This document shows positions 1-5,093 of a stretch of DNA of 5,093 nt, in pieces. This stretch comes from Gammaproteobacteria bacterium (lineage in GTDB: Bacteria > Pseudomonadota > Gammaproteobacteria > SZUA-229). The stretch is taken from the NCBI GenBank assembly GCA_013138755.1, contig WTCC01000196.1, positions 1 through 5,093 of the forward strand, given 5' to 3'. Below the pieces are notes generated by a model, which did no database searches, had not been told where the DNA came from, and worked only from the letters and a program-made list of their open reading frames with translations. Positions within the stretch are counted from its first letter, which is position 1. Every line of letters starts with the position of its first letter. A program made the translations under genes and the position numbers.

Positions 1-432
<432 letters not shown>

Positions 433-436
<4 letters not shown>

Positions 437-523
437 GCGGTTATTATTCAAAATGCCTTAATTAAGGATTTTTGTTTCTGAGCCTGACAGATAAGAAAAT
501 CTGGTGCAGCGCTCCTCAGAAAT
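433..523 (-). promoter_or_regulatory. SAH riboswitch (S-adenosylhomocysteine aptamer) in the ahcY leader
   Basis: Cis-acting RNA that senses SAH and turns on SAH recycling genes. Elements, read on the minus strand: P1 pairs TTTCTGAG (522-515) with CTCAGAAA (482-475). The conserved core GAGGAGCGCTGCA lies at 517-505. P2 pairs CAGAT (503-499) with ATCTG (492-488) over a six-base loop. The conserved CAGGCTC lies at 486-480. The pseudoknot pairs GAGCGC (514-509) with GCGCTC (438-433), preceded by AACC in place of the common AACG. The linker between P1 and the pseudoknot (474-439) holds the palindrome CCTTAATTAAGG (467-456), which could form the optional, poorly conserved extra hairpin. Core motif, helices, pseudoknot and position before ahcY all fit the SAH riboswitch family. 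It begins only about 10 bases after the metK stop codon. Confidence 0.93.
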
Positions 524-532
524 TGTGGGTGA

Positions 533-538
533 ATTATA
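533..538 (-). promoter_or_regulatory. Candidate -10 element of an ahcY promoter overlapping the metK stop codon
   Basis: A perfect TATAAT reads at 538-533 on the minus strand and includes the metK stop TAA (536-534). A start site seven or so bases downstream would fall near 526, just ahead of the first base of riboswitch helix P1 (about 523), which is where a riboswitch transcript should begin. No convincing -35 hexamer lies 16-18 bases upstream (the sequence there is TGCATT or similar), and there is no extended -10 TG, so the promoter may be weak or activator dependent. The alternative is that ahcY is only transcribed by read-through from metK, since no terminator separates the genes. Confidence 0.35.
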
Positions 539-1691
539 TCCCAGCTGCATCCCTTAATGCATCTGCTTTATCAGTTTTTTCCCAGGTAAATTCAGGTTCT
601 TCACGACCAAAATGTCCATATGCTGCTGTTTTCTTGTAAATGGGGCGTAATAGATCCAGCATATCGACGATGCCGCGTGGTTTTAGATTGAAATGCTCAC
701 CGATTAATTCAACGATTTTTTCATCAGCTATCTTGCCTGTGCCAAATGTTTGTACTGAAATTGACGTTGGATCGGCAACGCCAATCGCGTAGGAAACCTG
801 GACTTCACACCTTTCTGCTAAACCGGCAGCCACTACATTTTTTGCAACATAACGACCGGCATAGGCTGCAGAGCGGTCAACTTTTGATGGATCTTTGCCA
901 GAGAACGCGCCACCGCCATGGCGAGCCATGCCGCCATAAGTATCAACGATAATCTTTCTGCCCGTTAAGCCACAGTCACCGACAGGCCCGCCGATGACAA
1001 AGATGCCCGTTGGGTTGATATGAAACTGTGTGTCTTTAGTAATCCATTCTTCAGGTAGCTCGTGCAGGATGATCTCATCCATAACGGCTTCACGCAGGTC
1101 CTTGTACTCGATGTCAGGCGCGTGCTGTGTGGACAATACGACAGCATCGATGGCAACTGGTTTGTTATTTTCGTAACGGAAAGTAACCTGGCTTTTTGCA
1201 TCAGGGCGCAACCAGGGCAGGGTGCCGTTTTTTCGCAACGCGGCCTGACGTTTCACTAATTTATGCGCGTATGTAATGGGTGCGGGCATTAAAACGTCTG
1301 TTTCATTACTGGCATAACCAAACATTAAGCCCTGGTCACCAGCGCCTTGCTCGTGGTCGGAAGATTCATCAACGCCAGCGGCAATGTCAGCAGATTGTTT
1401 ATCGATTGAGGTGATGACAGCGCATGAGCCGTAGTCAAAACCCATATCAGAGCTGTTATAACCAATCTCTTTAACCGTGTTTCGTACCACTTCCTGCATA
1501 TCAATCCATGCTTCAGTAGTGATTTCGCCAGAAATAACGACCATGCCGGTGTTGATCATAGTTTCGCAAGCAACACGTGCTTTATTGTCTTGCTCAAAAA
1601 TAGCGTCCAGTATCGAATCTGAGATTTGATCTGCGACTTTATCTGGGTGACCTTCGGAAACTGATTCGGATGTAAATAAATAATTGCTCAT
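534..1691 (-). CDS. metK: S-adenosylmethionine synthetase (methionine adenosyltransferase)
   Basis: Makes SAM, phosphate and pyrophosphate from methionine and ATP in the cytosol; normally a tetramer (dimer of dimers) needing Mg2+ and K+. The protein is 385 residues, essentially the length of E. coli MetK (384), and begins [18 protein letters not shown] with the catalytic His15 and metal-binding Asp17. Glu43, the GAGDQG motif (116-121) and the phosphate-binding [19 protein letters not shown] loop (259-277) are all present, and the three-domain fold is covered end to end. The ATG at 1691 is the family start; its Shine-Dalgarno is modest (AAGAG at 1703-1699, seven bases before the ATG). The gene lies behind a promoter and attenuator-like leader (1946-1800) and is followed by ahcY. 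No MetJ-type AGACGTCT boxes are visible upstream. It looks intact and functional. Confidence 0.98.
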   Translation of the reverse strand: MSNYLFTSESVSEGHPDKVADQISDSILDAIFEQDNKARVACETMINTGMVVISGEITTEAWIDMQEVVRNTVKEIGYNSSDMGFDYGSCAVITSIDKQSADIAAGVDESSDHEQGAGDQGLMFGYASNETDVLMPAPITYAHKLVKRQAALRKNGTLPWLRPDAKSQVTFRYENNKPVAIDAVVLSTQHAPDIEYKDLREAVMDEIILHELPEEWITKDTQFHINPTGIFVIGGPVGDCGLTGRKIIVDTYGGMARHGGGAFSGKDPSKVDRSAAYAGRYVAKNVVAAGLAERCEVQVSYAIGVADPTSISVQTFGTGKIADEKIVELIGEHFNLKPRGIVDMLDLLRPIYKKTAAYGHFGREEPEFTWEKTDKADALRDAAGI

Positions 1692-1799
1692 GGTTATACT
1701 CTTATAAAGTTGTTCTGCTCCCCCCTAGAGGGGCATTTATAGCTTTTACTCAGATATGTAATTATAGATAGATATTTTCATATCATCTTATTTGGGCAT
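1692..1799 (-). other. Long metK 5' UTR between the attenuator-like terminator and the start codon
   Basis: These 108 bases contain no gene. Two things stand out on the minus strand. A perfect TATAAT at 1766-1761 could be the -10 of a second metK promoter that would bypass the upstream terminator, but the best 16-18 base upstream hexamer (AAGATG) is a poor -35. A weaker pairing is ATTACA (1763-1758) with TATAAA 16 bases on. The second is a GC tract at 1735-1718 in which CCCC (1733-1730) can pair with GGGG (1725-1722) over a four-base loop. It ends in a GGGGAG that is about 27 bases from the ATG, too far to be the ribosome site. Both are pattern calls only. Confidence 0.3.
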
Positions 1800-1838
1800 A
1801 AAAAAACCCGTTTAAGCTTTATAGCTAAAACGGGTTTT
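1800..1838 (-). terminator. Strong intrinsic terminator upstream of metK, probably an attenuator
   Basis: On the minus strand AAAACCCGTTT (1838-1828) pairs perfectly with AAACGGGTTTT (1813-1803). After one T-T mismatch, AGCT (1826-1823) pairs with AGCT (1818-1815) over a four-base loop (ATAA). Seven consecutive T residues (1806-1800) end the stem, giving a textbook intrinsic terminator. It lies about 110 bases after the dnaG stop and could end the aroB-dgt-dnaG transcript. However, a good promoter sits between dnaG and the hairpin, and a competing antiterminator helix overlaps its 5' arm, so it more likely also gates transcription into metK. On the plus strand the same stem is followed only by TTTTCG and there is no gene to terminate. 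Confidence 0.88.
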
Positions 1839-1868
1839 CGATATTTGGTACCAAAATTCGTTTTAGCT
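1823..1868 (-). promoter_or_regulatory. Candidate antiterminator helix in the metK leader
   Basis: Minus-strand AGCTAAAACG (1868-1859) is a perfect 10-base complement of CGTTTTAGCT (1832-1823), which is the loop-proximal half of the terminator 5' arm. It is also nearly identical to AGCTTAAACG (1818-1809) in the terminator 3' arm, so the leader holds the classical set of segments 1, 2 and 3 in which 1:2 and 2:3 exclude each other. Between them, CGAATTTTGG (1860-1851) can fold on CCAAATATCG (1848-1839). A further alternative, AAATTC (1874-1869) with GAATTT (1859-1854), would put segment 1 in a nine-base loop, leaving open a pseudoknot with segment 2. The complementarity is seen directly; the switching is inferred. 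Confidence 0.55.
1844..1855. repeat. 12-base perfect palindrome TTTGGTACCAAA in the metK leader
   Basis: The palindrome is centred in the DNA between the two antiterminator strands. In the RNA it would be the tip of the hairpin at 1860-1839 (CGA with TCG, a two-by-two internal loop, then TTTGG with CCAAA; the two-base loop means the last G-C or two would open). As DNA it could alternatively be an operator for a dimeric repressor. No regulator can be named from the sequence alone. Confidence 0.4.
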
Positions 1869-1878
1869 GAATTTATAT

Positions 1879-1908
1879 AGCGCCCGCAATCTGAGACAAA
1901 TTAGCGCT
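1879..1908 (-). promoter_or_regulatory. 5' leader hairpin, candidate ligand-sensing domain of the metK leader
   Basis: If transcription starts near 1912, the RNA begins with a compact bulged hairpin. AGCGCT (1908-1903) pairs with GGCGCT (1884-1879; six pairs, one G-U). AATTT (1902-1898) then stacks directly against AGATT (1892-1888; five pairs, one G-U). The loop is GTCTC (1897-1893) and there is a three-base bulge GCG (1887-1885) on the 3' side. The hairpin stands ten bases before antiterminator segment 1. I do not recognise it as SAM-I, SAM-II, SAM-III, SAM-V, SAM-VI or SAM/SAH. Whether it binds a ligand or a protein, or is only a stable 5' end, cannot be told from one sequence. Confidence 0.4.
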
Positions 1909-1918
1909 GTTTGGAAGC

Positions 1919-1946
1919 ATTATCCATCAAATTAAAAACAAGTCAA
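1919..1946 (-). promoter_or_regulatory. Sigma70-type promoter for the metK leader
   Basis: On the minus strand the -35 is TTGACT (1946-1941, five of six consensus bases), followed by a 16-base AT-rich spacer and the -10 GATAAT (1924-1919, five of six). A start site would be expected near 1912. The -35 begins only four bases beyond the dnaG stop codon, so metK has its own promoter immediately after dnaG. A rival match, TTGTCT (1899-1894) with TATAAA (1877-1872), is weaker and would start transcription inside antiterminator segment 1. Confidence 0.65.
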
Positions 1947-1949
1947 TAT

Positions 1950-3692
1950 TTATTTCATGCAATGCGCTAGATATTCTTTTTTTTCTTCCGCCGTTAGTGA
2001 CACATTGTTCTCTAGTTTATGACTAAAGTATTCATCACGGTCTTCATAATGAAGTCGTTCGATTAGGTTTTTATATACTTCGTTTATGTTGTCGGTGTTT
2101 TCGGTTTCAGGTGTTTGTAGTACCGATAATATGTTGAATGCTTTTTCATGTTCGCTGTCACGAAATCTTTCTAATAATGCGGCGGCTGTTAATTGTGTAT
2201 TGGTTTCAATGGTTTTTTGTAGTTCGTATAAAAGCGGTAGGCCTTTAGTAAAAGCATCTTGAAATGTATCAGGCACTTTGTGCTGATTCGCTAAATCCGG
2301 GTTTTGCAAAAGCAGGGCAATGGCAATACGGGTTTTATTATTTTGTACTTGTTGACCACGAATCGGTTTGGTTGTTTGTGCGTGTTTTCTTTTTTCTTGT
2401 GATGCAGATGAGATTTTTGATTCAAGATGTTGCTGGCTTAAACCAACCAAAGTTGAAAGCTCTTCGATTAGCAAATCTTTAAACAAGCTGTTATGCATTT
2501 TTTGAATAAGTTTGTTCGCTTTGTTGGCTAGTTGTGCTTTGCCTTCATTGGTAGCTAAATCAACCTCTGATTTTAATTTATCAAATAGAAAGTCCGAGAG
2601 TGTGGTGGCATTGATGATGCGTCGTTCAAAGGCTTCTTTGCCCTCTTTGCGCACCATGGTGTCCGGGTCTTCTTTTTCAGGTAGAAAAAGAAATTTTGCA
2701 ATCATGCCATCGCGGATGACAGTCAGTGTGTTTTCTAATGCACGCCATGCGGCTTTTTTGCCGGCGTTATCACCGTCGTAACAGAATACGATTTCGTGTG
2801 TGGTGCGAAATGTTTTTTGTATTTGATCGGTGGTTGTTGCTGTACCGAGTGAGGCGACGGCATAATTGATATCGCTTTGTGCTAACGCCACGACGTCCAT
2901 ATAACCTTCAACAACAATAATTCGGTCAATTTGTCGTAAAGCCTGTTTGGTTTCGTATAAACCATATAACTCATAACCTTTATGGAAGACTGCATTTTCT
3001 GGTGAGTTCAAATATTTTGGTTCACCTTTATCGAGAATGCGACCACCGAAACCGATAATTCGCCCACGTTGATCAGTGATAGGAAAGATGATGCGGTCAC
3101 GAAAACGATCATAAGTTTTATCATTTTCTTTATTGACTACTAAACCTGTTTTTATCAGTGAATTTAAATTTTCGTTAGATGTGCCTAGTCTGTCGCTTAA
3201 AAAACTCCAGCCGTCGGGGGCGTAACCAATTTTAAATTGTTTGGCTATTTCGCCCGATAGGCCACGCTGCTTAAGGTATTCAATAGCGCGTTCAGAGGTT
3301 TTAAGTTCTTGCTGAAACAGTTCGCTGGCCTGTTTTAATATATTGTAATAAGGTTGTTTGTCTTCCTGATTTTTGTTTGTGAAGCCGCTGTCTTCGTGTG
3401 GTACATCGACATGTGCGTCTGCAGCTAGTGATTCGATGGCGTCTATGTAACTTAGATGTTCATAGTCCATTAAAAAACCAATGACGTTGCCTTTGGCATG
3501 ACAGCCAAAACAATAATAAAATTGCTTGGCTTCGCTGACGGTAAACGACGGTGTTTTTTCGTTATGGAAAGGACAGCAAGCGGAAAATTCCTTGCCTTTT
3601 CTTTTTAAGGAAACGCGGGAGTTGATGACTTCGACGATATCACTTCGTCCGATAAGGTCATCTATAAAATTTTGTGGAATGCGCCCAGCCAT
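1950..3692 (-). CDS. dnaG: DNA primase
   Basis: Synthesises the RNA primers for leading and lagging strand replication, recruited to the fork by DnaB helicase. The protein is 580 residues, one shorter than E. coli DnaG. The CHC2 zinc-binding domain has Cys40, His43, Cys61 and Cys64 (CPFHNEKTPSF, then YYCFGCHAKGN). The RNA polymerase domain includes the basic IIFPITDQRGRIIGFGGR stretch (201-218) and a TOPRIM core with VVEGYMDV (Glu262), YDGDNAG (Asp306, Asp308) and EDPD (Asp342/Asp344). The remainder from about residue 440 is diverged and fits the helicase-binding domain. The ATG at 3692 gives the family N-terminus MAGRIPQNFIDDL. There is no purine-rich Shine-Dalgarno before it (CAGCCAGAAACAC), and dgt stops only 14 bases upstream, so translation is probably coupled and weak. 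Its neighbours are dgt and metK rather than rpsU and rpoD. Confidence 0.98.
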   Translation of the reverse strand: MAGRIPQNFIDDLIGRSDIVEVINSRVSLKRKGKEFSACCPFHNEKTPSFTVSEAKQFYYCFGCHAKGNVIGFLMDYEHLSYIDAIESLAADAHVDVPHEDSGFTNKNQEDKQPYYNILKQASELFQQELKTSERAIEYLKQRGLSGEIAKQFKIGYAPDGWSFLSDRLGTSNENLNSLIKTGLVVNKENDKTYDRFRDRIIFPITDQRGRIIGFGGRILDKGEPKYLNSPENAVFHKGYELYGLYETKQALRQIDRIIVVEGYMDVVALAQSDINYAVASLGTATTTDQIQKTFRTTHEIVFCYDGDNAGKKAAWRALENTLTVIRDGMIAKFLFLPEKEDPDTMVRKEGKEAFERRIINATTLSDFLFDKLKSEVDLATNEGKAQLANKANKLIQKMHNSLFKDLLIEELSTLVGLSQQHLESKISSASQEKRKHAQTTKPIRGQQVQNNKTRIAIALLLQNPDLANQHKVPDTFQDAFTKGLPLLYELQKTIETNTQLTAAALLERFRDSEHEKAFNILSVLQTPETENTDNINEVYKNLIERLHYEDRDEYFSHKLENNVSLTAEEKKEYLAHCMK

Positions 3693-3706
3693 GTGTTTCT
3701 GGCTGA

Positions 3707-4891
3707 CTAGGCGTTAAAGTTAGCGAAGGATAATTGACGCGGATTAAAAATTCTTTCGTATTCGATGATGGCGTAACGATCTGTCATGCCTGCGATGTAA
3801 TCGGCAATGCCGCGTGCCAAACCTTTGTCACCGTTCCGTTCTTTTAATATATTGCAGTGTTGTATGGCTTCTGTGGGTAAGATGTTCGGGTCTTCTAAGA
3901 ATGCCTCGAACAAGGAGTCGATAACGTTTGCCGCTTTTTTAGTCATGCGATGAACGCGATAATGCTGATACAGGTTTTTGCGTAAGAACTGTTTAAGCTC
4001 TAATTTTTTATCATTCATCTCAGTACTAAAAGACATAATCGCGTGTTTTTGGTTGCGTACATCACTGATCGAGTTTAATTTTGCGTTAGCAATATTTTCT
4101 CGAGAGGTGTCGATTAAATCAACCACCATGACATTAATCATACGTCGAATGATTTCATGTAAAAGTTTTTTATCATCCAGTCCTGGGTATCTGTTATTTA
4201 CGATGTCGTACTGCTCGCTAAATAATTCTACTTTTAATAGGTCGGTGATGGTGATTAAACCGTAACGTATACCATCATCGATATCGTGATTGTTGTAGGC
4301 GGTTTCGTCGGAATAATCGGTTAACTGCGCTTCAAGACTTGGTTGTGTTTTATTGATAAAACGTTCGCCTACATCACCAAGTTCTTTTGCGTTAGTAACG
4401 GAACAATGTTTTAAAATACCTTCACGTGTTTCAAAGGTTAGATTCAGGCCATCAAAATCGGCATATTTTTGTTCGAGTTTGTCTATGACGCGTAGTGATT
4501 GAAGGTTGTGTTCGAAACCGCCCAGGCCTTTCATGCAATTATTTAAAGCAGTTTGTCCGGCATGACCAAAAGGTGTATGACCAAGGTCGTGTGCTAAGGC
4601 AATGGCTTCCGATAAATCTTCATGTAAGCGTAATTCACGGGCAATGCTGCGTGCAATCTGTGCGACTTCAAGTGAGTGAGTCAACCGTGTACGAAATAGA
4701 TCACCTTCATGATTAACAAACACCTGAGTTTTATATTCCAGGCGTCTGAATGCTGCGGAATGAATGATTCTGTCACGATCGCGCTGGTATTCGTTGCGAT
4801 AGGTTGGATGTGGTTCATCATAGCGTCGACCTTGCGATTTTTTATCATCGCAGGCATAAGGAACCAGTTGACCGCTATAGCTGTTACTCAT
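3707..4891 (-). CDS. dgt: Deoxyguanosinetriphosphate triphosphohydrolase-like protein (HD domain)
   Basis: Member of the dGTPase family, which removes triphosphate from deoxynucleoside triphosphates to give deoxynucleosides; many members of this shorter subgroup have other or broader dNTP preferences, so substrate is not assigned. Of 394 residues, the N-terminal signature GRRYDEPHPTYRNEYQRDRDRIIHSAAFRR (21-50, read in parts) leads into RLTHSLEV with His72 and the HD pair His101-Asp102 in LAHDLGHTPFGHAG (99-112). A later conserved acidic block, AYNNHDIDDG (197-206), matches the metal-site region of the family. The ATG at 4891 gives the expected short N-terminus (QLVPYACDDKKSQGRRY), but the preceding bases (AATGGTCAGAAC) make a poor Shine-Dalgarno. 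It lies between aroB and dnaG and probably shares their transcript, linking dNTP turnover with primase only by position. Confidence 0.93.
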   Translation of the reverse strand: MSNSYSGQLVPYACDDKKSQGRRYDEPHPTYRNEYQRDRDRIIHSAAFRRLEYKTQVFVNHEGDLFRTRLTHSLEVAQIARSIARELRLHEDLSEAIALAHDLGHTPFGHAGQTALNNCMKGLGGFEHNLQSLRVIDKLEQKYADFDGLNLTFETREGILKHCSVTNAKELGDVGERFINKTQPSLEAQLTDYSDETAYNNHDIDDGIRYGLITITDLLKVELFSEQYDIVNNRYPGLDDKKLLHEIIRRMINVMVVDLIDTSRENIANAKLNSISDVRNQKHAIMSFSTEMNDKKLELKQFLRKNLYQHYRVHRMTKKAANVIDSLFEAFLEDPNILPTEAIQHCNILKERNGDKGLARGIADYIAGMTDRYAIIEYERIFNPRQLSFANFNA

Positions 4892-4945
4892 GTTCTGACC
4901 ATTTTAATTTTTTTAACGGTTACTCTCATTCTATCTCGTTTACTG

Positions 4946-4964
4946 CCTCTCCCTCTGAGAGAGG
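4946..4964. repeat. GC-rich inverted repeat between aroB and dgt
   Basis: The 108-base gap 4892-4999 has no gene. Its one clear structure is a hairpin: CCTCTCCC (4946-4953) against GAGAGAGG (4957-4964) over a three-base loop, eight positions with one non-Watson-Crick pair (G-U in the minus-strand RNA). It resembles the CCCTCTCCC...GGGAGAGGG type of dispersed extragenic palindrome seen in many proteobacterial genomes, but a single copy in one window cannot show that it is repeated. No T tract follows on either strand, so it is not an intrinsic terminator; it could stabilise the aroB 3' end. I see no convincing promoter for dgt in this gap. Confidence 0.5.
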
Positions 4965-4999
4965 GGACTGTATCTTATTTAATCTGAACAAATATCATT

Positions 5000-5093
5000 T
5001 TAAGCTGCTGCCGACTGTATGATGGCGTTGTTTAAGTTGTCGAGGGTGAAATCACTGGTTACTAACGATTTACCTATACCTTTCATCAGTATG
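5000..5093 (-). CDS. aroB: 3-dehydroquinate synthase, C-terminal end only, runs off the right edge
   Basis: Thirty codons and a TAA stop (5002-5000) remain in frame from the right edge. The peptide contains ILMKGIGKSLVTSDF followed by TLDNLNNAII and ends in QSAAA. This matches the usual AroB tail, in which a hydrophobic strand and 'IG.avvt.DF' precede a short helix. AroB converts DAHP to 3-dehydroquinate in the shikimate pathway for aromatic amino acids, in the cytosol, with NAD and a divalent metal. The catalytic domain is outside the window, so the call rests on this short tail and on the observation that aroB is a plausible upstream neighbour of dgt in gammaproteobacteria. A different protein with a similar tail is possible. 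Confidence 0.7.
   Translation of the reverse strand, partial: ILMKGIGKSLVTSDFTLDNLNNAIIQSAAA

Noticed and set aside
746..1259. Other open frames overlapping metK on both strands
   Set aside because: The metK frame is full-length and carries every catalytic motif; the others are shadows in different frames.
1872..1899. TTGTCT / TATAAA with 16-base spacing as the metK promoter
   Set aside because: It is a poorer match than TTGACT / GATAAT at 1946-1919 and would start transcription within antiterminator segment 1. It is not fully excluded and is the main rival reading of the leader.
1692..1949. MetJ operator boxes or a known SAM riboswitch upstream of metK
   Set aside because: No tandem AGACGTCT-like boxes are present, and the characteristic cores of SAM-I, SAM-II, SAM-III and SAM/SAH riboswitches are not seen.
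1839..1949. A tRNA or other known small RNA gene between dnaG and metK
   Set aside because: No cloverleaf, TTCGA-type T arm or CCA end can be drawn. The promoter plus terminator could encode a free small RNA of about 110 bases, but the antiterminator pairing and the position before metK favour a leader.
2264..2781. Plus-strand open frames opposite dnaG
   Set aside because: They lie wholly antisense to the primase coding sequence, are short, have no Shine-Dalgarno and resemble no known protein.
4946..4964. The aroB-dgt hairpin as an intrinsic terminator
   Set aside because: The bases following the stem are CAGTAAACG on the minus strand and GGACTGTA on the plus strand; there is no T tract.
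4709..4987. Plus-strand open frame of 92 codons with a hydrophobic, membrane-like translation
   Set aside because: It is largely antisense to the highly conserved N-terminal part of dgt, has no ribosome site, and its hydrophobicity is what the complementary strand of such codons gives.

Overview
The window is a single-direction chromosomal segment: every real gene reads on the minus strand. From the right edge to the left (the direction of transcription) it holds the end of aroB, dgt, dnaG, metK and the start of ahcY. Protein sequences (a 580-residue DnaG, a 385-residue MetK, the Dgt family member) and the SAH riboswitch before ahcY point to a gammaproteobacterium with a moderately AT-rich genome. 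The gene order and base composition would fit the Methylophaga/Cycloclasticus neighbourhood, but that placement is a guess.

Layout. 5093-5000: last 30 codons of 3-dehydroquinate synthase. 4999-4892: a short intergenic gap with a GC-rich hairpin. 4891-3707: a dGTPase-like HD-domain triphosphohydrolase. 3692-1950: DNA primase, 14 bases after dgt and without a good Shine-Dalgarno. 1949-1692: a dense regulatory interval with a good sigma70-like promoter, a leader hairpin, overlapping antiterminator and terminator helices, and a long 5' UTR for metK. 1691-534: S-adenosylmethionine synthetase. 533-402: a complete SAH riboswitch with a readable expression platform. 401-1: the first 133 codons of S-adenosylhomocysteine hydrolase.

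How the parts work together. MetK makes SAM from methionine and ATP; methyltransferases turn SAM into SAH, a product inhibitor; AhcY splits SAH into homocysteine and adenosine. The two enzymes sit side by side, each behind its own RNA control region. The ahcY leader can be read base by base: the 3' strand of the riboswitch pseudoknot also belongs to a 13-pair helix that buries the ahcY ribosome binding site, so SAH binding should free translation. The metK leader has the architecture of a transcription attenuator. Its first segment is almost identical to the 3' arm of the terminator, and both are complementary to the terminator's 5' arm. I do not recognise the upstream hairpin as any known SAM riboswitch class, so this is the best candidate in the window for an undescribed regulatory RNA. 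dnaG is also detached from the usual rpsU-dnaG-rpoD arrangement.
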